This document shows, one piece after another, positions 24,001 to 31,595 of a stretch of DNA of 35,220 nt. The translations under genes were made by a program, and so were the position numbers. The notes below the pieces were generated by a model. It saw only the letters and a program-made list of their open reading frames with translations. It did not search any database and was not told where the DNA came from. The stretch's first letter is position 1. Each line of letters begins with the position of its first letter. This DNA comes from Candidatus Zixiibacteriota bacterium (GTDB lineage: Bacteria > Zixibacteria > MSB-5A5 > UBA10806 > 4484-95), in the NCBI GenBank assembly GCA_024231855.1, contig JAAEQD010000170.1, positions 1 to 35,220 of the forward strand, read 5' to 3'.

Positions 24001-24357
24001 CTAAACCAGCAACAGTTCTTGAACTTTATCTTTAAGTTCAGTTAAATCATGAGATTTGACAAGGTAAGCATCGGCCAGCCAGGAAGTGAAATCGTTCTTG
24101 TAGGTCGAATAGGCTGAGTTCAGTATAACCGGCAAACTTCTGTTCTTCTTCCGTAACACATCCAGTACTTCAAGACCATCCTTCTCTTCCATTTTGATGT
24201 CGAGAATAACCAGATCAATTTTCTCATCTTCGCCAACTTTGTCCAGGGCTTCATCCCCGCTTCCGGCTAGCATTACATTATAACCATCCTCGGTAAACTC
24301 TTTTTGATATAGCTTACGTATAGCCGGCTCATCATCGACTATCAATATTTTTCTCAT
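24001..24357 (-). CDS. Stand-alone response regulator receiver
   Basis: 118 residues, only a receiver domain. DDEP at 8-11, D53 in LVILDIKMEEKDG (Glu replaces the usual Pro), Ser81 in ILNSAYS and Lys101 in YLVKSHD. The Ser is an acceptable switch residue, but the usual K-P is K-S, so the alpha5 surface may be unusual. The ATG overlaps the stop of the kinase-like gene (ATGA), making it the most likely partner of that protein. Confidence 0.92.
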   Translation of the reverse strand: MRKILIVDDEPAIRKLYQKEFTEDGYNVMLAGSGDEALDKVGEDEKIDLVILDIKMEEKDGLEVLDVLRKKNRSLPVILNSAYSTYKNDFTSWLADAYLVKSHDLTELKDKVQELLLV

Positions 24358-26063
24358 TGGTCCTCCTCAAATACGGGCAGTTCCAGGTAAAACTTTTTGA
24401 TACTATTCTCTTCAGATTCAATGCCAATGTTACCCCGATAATATTTTAATATCTCCAAAGTTGTCGAAAGCTGCCTTAACACTTCATTATTGCCACCGGC
24501 CAGGAAATTTCTATATACCCTTTGGGCGAATTGATCGTCGAAATGAGATGGTTCGAAATAGATACAAGCGCTGTTTGCGACTCGCTTTATCAGCAGCGAA
24601 ATCGGACCGGAATTAGACGAAAAAGTGCTAATATGTTTCATTACTATTAATAGCGCCTGTCGGAACAGGTCGGGATCGATCTTTACGTTAATTGAATAAT
24701 CGGAAATAACATCGAACTGAGAGAAATCGGTTCCCGGCACTCTGACTGCAACAGCGGATCGAACTAAGTCGGCCAGGTCACAGATTCTGTCACTTTTGCT
24801 TTCATAATTGGTCAAGCTGGTAAATTTTTCCAACGAATCGCCAATCCTCTTGGCCTGCTCGAAAATAATGTCCAGATATTCGTGATTTTCATCATCTTCC
24901 GAAATTTTTCGGAGCATCGACTTGGCGAAGCCACCGATTACAGTTAATGGATTACGGATTTCGTGGGCTACTTCACCGGCAATTTCGGCCAGAACGGATA
25001 ACCTTTCGGCCTTTATGACATTTTCACGGCTATTTATAATTGTTTCGTTCGCCTGTTTGAGCGCGATTATTTTCCGTTCGAGACGTTCATATAATCTGAA
25101 ATTTTTTATTGAATCACTGGCATATCTGGCAAATATCTCCAGCAGATGAAGGTCATTGTCGGTGATTTCCTTGCCGGTAATAAAATTATCGGCTATAAGA
25201 ACACCCTGAAGATAGTCATTACCGATAAGCGGAACTACCGCCATAGGGCCAGGACCTATTCTCGAATTGAGATCTGAATATTCCGCCGATGTCAGCGTAT
25301 TCTCATTGATAATCATTGACTGTTTCTCCAGGGCGGCCCGGGCAAAAATATTGTCTTTGTTATCCAGAGGAATATCGATTTTCTTTAGATCACAGTTCAA
25401 AGCGGCATTACCATTATCATTTTGGGTCAATGCATCATTAAATAATTGCTCGAGGGATAACTCGCCTCGGGATAACTGCCCCCAAATAATCCCGGCCTCT
25501 TCCGGTGTAGATGGGCCGTTTGCCAGGGCGCCTCTCAGACAATTTTGATCATCGCTGGTAAGAAAAATATAAGCTCTGTTAAATCCCAGTCCACAGCCCG
25601 CGGTAACTCCGATAAGCACAATCTTCAGAATATTTTCAAGATTCTCCGCCCTGTTAAAAGCTCTCACCGCCTGGGTTATCAGCGACAAAATAAAAAACTC
25701 CGATTGAGTTTTACCCAATTCGTTTGGCGCGTACTCCGCGTTATAGACAACACCCAGAAAATGATCGTCGTCAGGTAAAGGGCCGATATAGAGAGTATGA
25801 TTATTATCGCCATTATTAGATCTGGCGGAAATATCGGGAACACGGTAAAATGTGCCCGGGATATCAGGATCGTTAATGTGTTGATCCAGCATCGGCAGTT
25901 TAGCTTTTAGACCGCCGTCACGAGAAAGAATCTCCTCAATTACTCCGCTGGATTGGCTGATCCGCCCACGACTGTCGACAATGAAATAGCCGGCTATATC
26001 CGCCCTGGCCAGGTTGATGAATTCACTGAAATTGATATTTTTTTCGGCGATGTCGTTTAGCAC
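24354..26063 (-). CDS. PAS/GAF histidine-kinase-like protein with degenerate ATPase domain
   Basis: 569 residues, cytosolic. Residues 15-110 resemble a PAS domain (AGYFIVDSRGRISQSS), 125-325 a GAF domain, 325-355 a coiled coil, and 355-420 a HisKA domain with an intact H-box (EIAGEVAHEIRNPLTVIGGF, His367). The region 430-565 should be the HATPase domain, but the N-box Asn is missing (DPDLFRQALLIVMKHIS), no DxGxG is seen (EPSHFDDQF takes its place), and the G2 loop is FLAGGNNEVLRQL. The usual final GNIGIES strand remains. ATP binding is therefore doubtful; it may act as phosphatase, phosphotransfer partner or sensor scaffold. It starts with GTG inside the upstream stop region. Confidence 0.85.
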   Translation of the reverse strand: MLNDIAEKNINFSEFINLARADIAGYFIVDSRGRISQSSGVIEEILSRDGGLKAKLPMLDQHINDPDIPGTFYRVPDISARSNNGDNNHTLYIGPLPDDDHFLGVVYNAEYAPNELGKTQSEFFILSLITQAVRAFNRAENLENILKIVLIGVTAGCGLGFNRAYIFLTSDDQNCLRGALANGPSTPEEAGIIWGQLSRGELSLEQLFNDALTQNDNGNAALNCDLKKIDIPLDNKDNIFARAALEKQSMIINENTLTSAEYSDLNSRIGPGPMAVVPLIGNDYLQGVLIADNFITGKEITDNDLHLLEIFARYASDSIKNFRLYERLERKIIALKQANETIINSRENVIKAERLSVLAEIAGEVAHEIRNPLTVIGGFAKSMLRKISEDDENHEYLDIIFEQAKRIGDSLEKFTSLTNYESKSDRICDLADLVRSAVAVRVPGTDFSQFDVISDYSINVKIDPDLFRQALLIVMKHISTFSSNSGPISLLIKRVANSACIYFEPSHFDDQFAQRVYRNFLAGGNNEVLRQLSTTLEILKYYRGNIGIESEENSIKKFYLELPVFEEDQ

Positions 26064-26926
26064 AATTCCTCAGCTTTGGTCGATTTTTTAAGATTGATTA
26101 TTTTCCGGGAATCGCCTTTTACGTAGTTTTCGGTAATCAGCGTATCTAATTGCTTGAATTTTTCTGTTATCTGAGCGATTGCCGAGGCTTCTTTATCGAT
26201 AGCTTTCAATCTTTTAATGATTGATGGATTTGAATTCTTCATCGTCATTAATAAAAACTGGGCGTTTCCGGCGATAATCGCCAGCGGATTGTTAATTTCG
26301 TGATTTAAAGTCGCCGCCATCTCAACCGCGGTTTGCTTTTTCTCCAGTTCAATCAGCTTGGTTTGGGCTTCTTTGAGCTTGATATTGGCCTCAATTAATT
26401 CCTTATTTTTAATTTCCAACTGGTACTCATAGATCATTCTTTCGATAGTAACGGCAGTTTCCGCGGCAATTATTCCGACTATCTGCATATCTCTTTCGGT
26501 AAATGAGTTACTTTGATCATGAGCAAAATTAATAACACCAATTAATTCATCCTTGAATATCATCGGTACCGACATGAAGGATTTGATATTGGCCCCATTG
26601 TGGTTTTTCCTGAGATTGTTCAAGACAATTGGTCTCTTCTCTTTTGCCACCCAGGCCGAAAAGCCCATTCCCATCTCAAACTTAACGAAACTGATAAGCT
26701 CTACGCTTCGGCCTATTTTAGCGATTTCATTAAGCAACCCGGTTTCCATGGAAACCAGAAACATGGAAGCTGACCTGAAATCAATTACCTTGCCAATTAA
26801 TTCCAGGACTTTTTCGAATGTCTCTTTATTGGACGGGGATAGCTGAACCAAAGAACTGATCTCATACAATAATGCCAATTCAGTTTCAAGCTGACATGTC
26901 GTGTCGACTTTCCTTTTTCGCGGCAA
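26057..26926 (-). CDS. GAF domain plus HisKA dimerisation/His-box protein without a catalytic domain
   Basis: 289 residues. GAF at 16-165 (SASMFLVSMETGLLNEIAK, GMGFSAWVAKEKRPIV, SFMSVPMIFKDELIGVINFA), coiled coil 165-200, and HisKA at 200-262 with the H-box AATLNHEINNPLAIIAGNAQ (His209). It stops about 25 residues after the second DHp helix, so there is no ATPase domain. The next gene begins with a PAS-like domain, so this is not a frameshifted kinase. It could be a phosphotransfer protein or a dimer partner of the next gene product. The start is TTG at 26926, supported by AAGGAGGG a few bases upstream. Confidence 0.87.
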   Translation of the reverse strand: MPRKRKVDTTCQLETELALLYEISSLVQLSPSNKETFEKVLELIGKVIDFRSASMFLVSMETGLLNEIAKIGRSVELISFVKFEMGMGFSAWVAKEKRPIVLNNLRKNHNGANIKSFMSVPMIFKDELIGVINFAHDQSNSFTERDMQIVGIIAAETAVTIERMIYEYQLEIKNKELIEANIKLKEAQTKLIELEKKQTAVEMAATLNHEINNPLAIIAGNAQFLLMTMKNSNPSIIKRLKAIDKEASAIAQITEKFKQLDTLITENYVKGDSRKIINLKKSTKAEELC

Positions 26927-26951
26927 CTAACCCTCCTTGGTTAAACAGTTG

Positions 26952-27377
26952 TTATGCATAATTAAGTACCTGCTCCTTATTCAAAAATACACCGGCCACC
27001 ATCTCCAGAAGCGGAGATAATCTCAGCGGCTTGTAAACGATTTTTGTTATGCCCATACTTTTAAGAATTTCAAGATCGGCGTCGGTACCATCTCCTGAAA
27101 CGACAATCAAAGATAAGTTTAGCTTTAAAGCCTGGATATTCGCGACCAGATCTACAATCGATGAATCGGGTCGGGACATACCCAAAATGGCGAGGTCGAA
27201 ATCGCCAGATTTCAAAAAACTTAACGCGCCGGAATCATTCGCTGCCATATTGACTTCACAACCAAGATAGCGTGATAATATTTTAGACATCATGTCGCGT
27301 GATAAAGCATCCTCATCGACGATCAATACTTTTTTCGTAGAACTATATTTAGCCGTTTGCGCCCTTTTATACACCAT
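26952..27377 (-). CDS. Receiver-fold protein lacking the phospho-acceptor aspartate
   Basis: 141 residues. The fold is clearly a response-regulator receiver: VLIVDEDALSRDM (acidic pocket at 21-23), IVVSGDG (Ser94) and YKPLRL (Lys116). The phospho-acceptor position in FDLAILGMSRPDSS is Gly66 instead of Asp; the Asp at 71 is five residues too late. It therefore should not be phosphorylated in the ordinary way and is probably a constitutive or ligand-controlled pseudo-receiver. Its ATG overlaps the previous stop (TAATG). Confidence 0.88.
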   Translation of the reverse strand: MVYKRAQTAKYSSTKKVLIVDEDALSRDMMSKILSRYLGCEVNMAANDSGALSFLKSGDFDLAILGMSRPDSSIVDLVANIQALKLNLSLIVVSGDGTDADLEILKSMGITKIVYKPLRLSPLLEMVAGVFLNKEQVLNYA

Positions 27378-27985
27378 TACCCCCCATACCTTTCCATGGT
27401 TTTGTATATATCTTTGGATAGCCGGCTTATGAATTTCTCCTCTGCCTTAGTCTCTTTTATCGCCCGTTGACTGTACGGAATCATCAAACCGCCATCCTGA
27501 GGATTGTTGGCCAATATTTGATACACTCGTGGGCCGCCGACTTTAACATTATATTTCTTCAATAAAACAGGTTGGGGAATTCCCTGACGGTGAAGTTTGA
27601 GGACCGCGCCGAGTTTGAAATTATTTCTGTAGATGTGAAACACGAAAGGGACTTGAAAAGAATGATCAACGCTCCAACCGCGTTTGATTATTTCCAGAGA
27701 AACTGTGTATCGGCAATTCTCATTTTCGATCCAGCTATTGAATTCGGCCTGTGTTCCGCTATAGAATTTAATATCGAGAGGACGCCCTTCAGAAACCAAT
27801 TCCAATTCTCTCACAAACATCCTGGCTAAACGTGATGATATATCTTTAAAATGTTGAGGCGGTTCGATAAAGGCGATAATATCCAAATCCTGACCGATTG
27901 TAAGATCGGATTCCATCTCCTGCGCGTTAGTTTCAGCCAGCCCCAGGAGTAATAAGGCAAAAAGTAACCGGAATACTATTCTCAT
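27377..27985 (-). CDS. Exported protein of unknown function
   Basis: 202 residues. The N-terminus MRIVFRLLFALLLLGLAETN with AQE after it is a clear Sec signal peptide, cleaved probably after NAQ or ETNA. The mature part is mixed alpha/beta with no Cys pair (one Cys near residue 112), repeated aromatic residues (SFQVPFVFHIYRNNFKLGAV) and a charged C-terminal helix. I do not recognise a family. It lies between the PilZ gene (ATGA overlap) and the pseudo-receiver gene, so it is part of the same transcript. In a diderm it would be periplasmic; a motor-associated or sensory role is possible but unproved. Confidence 0.75.
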   Translation of the reverse strand: MRIVFRLLFALLLLGLAETNAQEMESDLTIGQDLDIIAFIEPPQHFKDISSRLARMFVRELELVSEGRPLDIKFYSGTQAEFNSWIENENCRYTVSLEIIKRGWSVDHSFQVPFVFHIYRNNFKLGAVLKLHRQGIPQPVLLKKYNVKVGGPRVYQILANNPQDGGLMIPYSQRAIKETKAEEKFISRLSKDIYKTMERYGG

Positions 27986-28752
27986 GAGTCCACTGACATC
28001 CTTTTTCTTGTTTCAACTTGCTGCTTATAAATGAAGTGGACGACGAGCTTTTCAAGGGCTTCGCTGAAGTAATTTAACGTAGGTGGAAGGTGTTCCGCCT
28101 GGCTGACGGGAATCATACTCAGGGCTTTCTCTTTCGTTAAAAATTCTATCCCTACCAGCAAATCGGCGCATTTGCTATCGGATTGGTCCGATTTTTCCAG
28201 CCTTTTTACGATTCCGAGTATGTTTTCCAGACGCTGGTTGTTTTTTAAACTGAAATTCAACAGTACCAAATCATTCTGCATCAGGTTTTCCGATGTGCAA
28301 AGAAGAATTCCCCCGGCCGAAACATTGAGAAGTTCGCCTTTCTTGTCGAGGCTTAAGAGTCCCTCGCCGGGCGCGTTCAAATCAATTGCTTTATACGATA
28401 TTTTCCCGGCGATATCGATTCTCACAAATTGGCGCCGCTGCGACCGTCTTACATCCGATAAAGTCTGTATTCTAGTTAGGTTTTCATTATCGGGGTCAAT
28501 AGCCACAACGGTCGCGTCAAAGGTATAGGAAGCGTCCTTTTTATTGAATACTACTTCCAGTTGCTGACCTATTTCGATCTGTAAATCGCCGGCCAATCTA
28601 ATCGGGTTTTCGACTATCAGCAACTCTTTATCCATATCGTTTATCCGAGTGATAAAACTGGCTTCCCTATCGCCCTTCTTAATCCTCAATTCCAATCTTT
28701 CCCAGAGACCAACCATGTTTCCGGGATTTCCTTCCGTATCTAGCTTTTTCAT
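27982..28752 (-). CDS. YcgR-type flagellar brake: c-di-GMP-binding PilZ protein
   Basis: 256 residues. The N-terminal YcgR-like domain (10-100) is of the type LELRIKKGDREASFITRIND through IGQQLEVVF. The PilZ domain starts with the c-di-GMP motif RRSQRRQFVR (residues 102-111, giving RxxxR) and LLNVSAGGILL carries the second motif (N143-x-S-x-x-G148). LVGIEFL closes the domain. The family slows or biases the flagellar motor when c-di-GMP rises. Its ATG overlaps the DUF2225 stop (ATGA). Confidence 0.92.
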   Translation of the reverse strand: MKKLDTEGNPGNMVGLWERLELRIKKGDREASFITRINDMDKELLIVENPIRLAGDLQIEIGQQLEVVFNKKDASYTFDATVVAIDPDNENLTRIQTLSDVRRSQRRQFVRIDIAGKISYKAIDLNAPGEGLLSLDKKGELLNVSAGGILLCTSENLMQNDLVLLNFSLKNNQRLENILGIVKRLEKSDQSDSKCADLLVGIEFLTKEKALSMIPVSQAEHLPPTLNYFSEALEKLVVHFIYKQQVETRKRMSVDS

Positions 28753-29933
28753 GAAGTTACTCCCTCACTCTCTTTTTTATTCAAGCGGGCTTGCTGCATC
28801 GCTGTATCCAGGAGCTTCTGCGTAAAATTAATTGTTGACTTGTCTCCCTTTTTACCTATCACGATTTCCCGGCCCATACGAATTGTCTGATTAAAATATT
28901 GATTAGCGTTGTCAACTTCACCGATTCGACGGGATAGCTCGGCGATCATATAAGCCGCCTGAATCTGCTGAATTCCCTTACTGATCTCGGCGCCTGCTTC
29001 GTAGGCTTTCTGATAGTATTCGGCCGCCTTACGCATGGCATCATTTTCCGAAAATGGGACTTCAGCCCATCCTTCGCCAGCCTTCCGGAGAAACTCAGTG
29101 AAGCTACCGAATTCGAAAAATCCTGGCTCGTCTGTCGGCAAGTCAGCGCCTAAGAGAGTTTTCTCGGCTTCCCCCAAAACATTCTCAAGTTCGGAAGTCG
29201 CATTTATCAATGAATCATATTCGGATGAAATTCCGCTGATGGCCTGCTGAATGTTTTGTCGATACTGATCCGCTTCCGGAGCATTTTCAAATAATATCGG
29301 GAAATCATGATCGAGCATCTTTCTAATATTGCCGATCTCTTGCTCAAATTCTGGCAATTTCAATTTGGCGCTCTGGACCGCGGATCGCAATTGGCTGAAA
29401 AGATTCGCCGATCCTTTTCCCTCGCTTGGTTCATCGCCCGCTTGGCTCCGGAATAACCAGCCAATCCTGAGAAAGTACCGACCCAGATCGAGTTGGGGCG
29501 GCCGACCCGATAATTTCACGCTATATATCCCCAAAAGAAACTTGATTACCGCCGATTCGAACGGATATTTCTCCTGGTTTATATGATTTCCAAGAAATCT
29601 GATTATACCGTCTTCTTTTGATAATTCATTAAGATATTTTGATTGTAGGTTTTTTAATCGATAAGTTTTGAATGATACATCTTGCTGCCATTTTTTATAA
29701 TCATGATTGAATTCTCGTGTATAAAAACATTTTCTGCAAGTAGCCATGAAAAATAACAAGGGATCATATTTTTCATAGGCCGGATTTAACCAGATTCTTC
29801 CGGTTGGGCGGAAGTCCGTATCTCGGCCGTCTTCAGTATATGAACCTGTTTTAACATTCTCATATTCATTCATTGTTTTACAGACCGGGCACTCGAGTTG
29901 AGAATAAAAAAGCGGTTCTTGATTTTTATTCAT
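28749..29933 (-). CDS. DUF2225 zinc-ribbon protein with C-terminal TPR-like region
   Basis: 394 residues from the ATG at 29933 (MNKNQEPL), chosen because TGAGGT lies about 9 bases upstream; the ATG at 29948 has no ribosome site. The N-terminus has ECPVCK (C15, C18) and later ATCRKCFY, a two-CxxC zinc ribbon that defines DUF2225, plus FRPTGRIWLNPAYEKYDPLL. The rest is helical; the region near 300-390 (AAEYYQKAYEAGAEI and DNANQYFNQTIRMGREI) looks like TPRs. Function unknown; homologues occur in diverse bacteria, often near motility genes. Followed directly by the PilZ gene. Confidence 0.83.
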   Translation of the reverse strand: MNKNQEPLFYSQLECPVCKTMNEYENVKTGSYTEDGRDTDFRPTGRIWLNPAYEKYDPLLFFMATCRKCFYTREFNHDYKKWQQDVSFKTYRLKNLQSKYLNELSKEDGIIRFLGNHINQEKYPFESAVIKFLLGIYSVKLSGRPPQLDLGRYFLRIGWLFRSQAGDEPSEGKGSANLFSQLRSAVQSAKLKLPEFEQEIGNIRKMLDHDFPILFENAPEADQYRQNIQQAISGISSEYDSLINATSELENVLGEAEKTLLGADLPTDEPGFFEFGSFTEFLRKAGEGWAEVPFSENDAMRKAAEYYQKAYEAGAEISKGIQQIQAAYMIAELSRRIGEVDNANQYFNQTIRMGREIVIGKKGDKSTINFTQKLLDTAMQQARLNKKESEGVTS

Positions 29934-29966
29934 TTTAATAAACCTCATCTAAATTATTCACTAAGA

Positions 29967-29993
29967 ATATCGGCAAAGGCATATATTCCTGAA
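29967..29993 (-). promoter_or_regulatory. Possible sigma-28 promoter before the DUF2225-PilZ-signalling operon
   Basis: The minus strand carries an exact GCCGATAT (29974-29967), the perfect sigma-28 -10 octamer, within the 69-base gap before the DUF2225 start. The -35 at 15 bases is TTCA, a poor match, while a TAAAGT lies 22 bases upstream of the octamer, too far. Exact -10 with a weak -35 leaves this uncertain. Confidence 0.35.
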
Positions 29994-30002
29994 CACTTTA
30001 TC

Positions 30003-30410
30003 TTATCTGGTTGCCCGGATATTATTGCTTTGACGATTATAACCTAGCTTCTCTGAAGCGACTAGCAGATCTATCTCCGAACGCGAAATCCCCAGCTTTT
30101 TGCCTATTTCCCGGGGATTCTCACCCTGCCGAATCATCGATAATACCCGTTGTTCCCTATTCCCGCCTTGATCGGACTCGGAGTTCTCAGTTAAAACGCC
30201 GGCGGTATCCGGCGAAGCCTCCTGTGAATTCTCCAGCGCTTCGGTTATTTCGGAAAGGCGATTCAACGATTGATTAATCAATTCCAAATTGGCATGAGCT
30301 TCATTGGTTTGAAATTGTTCCTGCTTTCTAAATTTCACTATTAGCATGATCGATAAACTGATATTGATAAAAACCAGCGCTATAATTATCCAGAAGTATT
30401 CAAAAAACAT
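30003..30410 (-). CDS. Membrane-anchored protein with C-terminal HTH (DUF6115-like)
   Basis: 135 residues. One membrane segment at 4-25 (FFEYFWIIIALVFINISLSI then MLIVKF), a helical region, a polar linker (about 65-85) and a C-terminal helix-turn-helix VLSMIRQGENPREIGKKLG, ISRSEIDLLVAS. Such short membrane-plus-HTH proteins recur in flagellar operons next to fliA with no settled function. AGGAGG lies 4 bases before the ATG. DNA binding is possible from the motif but unproved. Confidence 0.75.
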   Translation of the reverse strand: MFFEYFWIIIALVFINISLSIMLIVKFRKQEQFQTNEAHANLELINQSLNRLSEITEALENSQEASPDTAGVLTENSESDQGGNREQRVLSMIRQGENPREIGKKLGISRSEIDLLVASEKLGYNRQSNNIRATR

Positions 30411-30419
30411 TTTACCTCC

Positions 30420-30725
30420 TTAAGCGATGTAATCGATTTTTTGATTTTCATCGTTTTCGTCTTCATTATTCTTCTTTGATTCATTTTGTTTTTTCAGTTC
30501 TTGTTTCTCGCGATTATCTTTTTGTTTTTTCTCATCTTTGTGAATGATGATCTTATCGGATTTCGCCCTGTCCGCGACGCGTTCTTTGCCTTCTGAGACT
30601 TTCTTTTGCAATTCCTGGGCAAATTGCTTCTGAGCCTCTTCGGGCGTAGACTTATGTAATTGCTGCACCTTCTCTAAAAGCTGCGTTTTAGAGAGATTGT
30701 CTTGTAGGTCGACCGGTTTAACCAT
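30420..30725 (-). CDS. Small charged protein of flagellar operons
   Basis: 101 residues from the ATG at 30725, preceded by GGAGG; an in-frame GTG five codons upstream would include the ribosome site and is rejected. The start MVKPVDLQDNLSKTQLLEKV is followed by a helix and then a very Lys/Glu/Asn/Asp-rich, probably disordered tail (residues 55-95). Small proteins with this pattern occur beside fliA in several phyla, without known function. It lies 9 bases before the membrane HTH gene. Confidence 0.65.
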   Translation of the reverse strand: MVKPVDLQDNLSKTQLLEKVQQLHKSTPEEAQKQFAQELQKKVSEGKERVADRAKSDKIIIHKDEKKQKDNREKQELKKQNESKKNNEDENDENQKIDYIA

Positions 30726-30765
30726 GAAACCTCCGGTCACAAATTACAAATGAGTGACTACTTTT

Positions 30766-31524
30766 TTAAAGCGCGAACTTCTCTCTTATCAATGCCCGCA
30801 AGCGCAAAACCGATTTGGTGTGAATTTGAGATACCCTCGATTCGGAGATAAGCATAACTTCGCCGATCTCTTTAAGAGTAAGTTCCTCATAATAATACAG
30901 AGCAACCACAAGTCTCTCCTGTTCAGAAAGAGTGCTGATTGCGTTGATCAGGTATGCTCTTAACTCTGACCTTTCCAGATCATTGAGAACATTGTTGACA
31001 GCTTTGTTTTGAATAGTCTCGATTCGCGGAACCTGCCGGCTGTCGTCCTCACGACAAATCAACTCATCGAGCGAAAGCAGCGATGTTGATGAAACATCAC
31101 CTAATGACCTAAGTAAATCGTCGGTCGATACATTCATCTGCTTGGCCAGCTCGCTTTCCGACGGGGATCGTCCCAGATCATTTTCAAGCTTAGTCATTGC
31201 CCTTTCAATCTCTCTGGATTTCGCCCTTGTCGAACGCGGAACCCAATCCAGGGCTCTTAATTCATCGAGTATCGCTCCCCTTATTCTAGGTACCGCGTAG
31301 GTCTCGAATTTGACCCCCCGCGCCGGATCATAATTGTTGAATGCTTCGATTAGGCCAATTACCCCGGTATTAACCAGATCGTTATATTCAACTGAATTGG
31401 GAAATCCTATTGCCATTCTACTGGCAACATTTCTTACCAGTTGAAGGTATTCCTTTAATAGGTTATCCCGGGTCGTTGGATCCAACGTTTTCTTGTAATT
31501 TTCCCATACTGCTAGATTAGCCAT
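30766..31524 (-). CDS. fliA: Flagellar sigma-28 factor FliA
   Basis: 252 residues. Region 2 begins VRNVASRMAIGFPNSVEYND and contains GVIGLIEAFNNYDPARGVKF then ETYAVPRIRGAILDELR; region 3 has LDWVPRSTRAKSREIERAMT; region 4 is LSEQERLVVALYYYEELTLK, EIGEVMLISESRVSQIHTKS. These are all typical of the FliA/WhiG group. It directs late flagellar genes (flagellin, hook-junction and chemotaxis genes). GAGGAAA precedes the ATG. No FlgM-like anti-sigma gene is seen in this window. Confidence 0.98.
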   Translation of the reverse strand: MANLAVWENYKKTLDPTTRDNLLKEYLQLVRNVASRMAIGFPNSVEYNDLVNTGVIGLIEAFNNYDPARGVKFETYAVPRIRGAILDELRALDWVPRSTRAKSREIERAMTKLENDLGRSPSESELAKQMNVSTDDLLRSLGDVSSTSLLSLDELICREDDSRQVPRIETIQNKAVNNVLNDLERSELRAYLINAISTLSEQERLVVALYYYEELTLKEIGEVMLISESRVSQIHTKSVLRLRALIREKFAL

Positions 31525-31566
31525 AGACTTTCCTCACAATACCAAACGTTCTTACTCATTATTATT

Positions 31567-31595
31567 TTATCGTCCTCGTTGTTTTAATTTCTTTA
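31567..31595 (-). promoter_or_regulatory. Weak sigma-28-like site before fliA
   Basis: The minus strand has TAAA (31595-31592, across the flhG stop), 17 bases, then GACGATAA (31574-31567), 7 of 8 to the -10 consensus. The spacing is two bases too long, so this would be a poor promoter. If used, it would let fliA amplify its own expression. Confidence 0.22.

Noticed and set aside
26057..26063. Frameshift splitting one histidine kinase into the two adjacent genes
   Set aside because: The second gene starts with a PAS/GAF sensor and has its own DHp, so it is not the missing half of the first.
10724..27985. Mobile elements, CRISPR arrays or tRNA genes anywhere in the window
   Set aside because: No transposase or integrase frames, no spaced direct repeats and no cloverleaf sequences were seen; gene order is continuous and one-directional.
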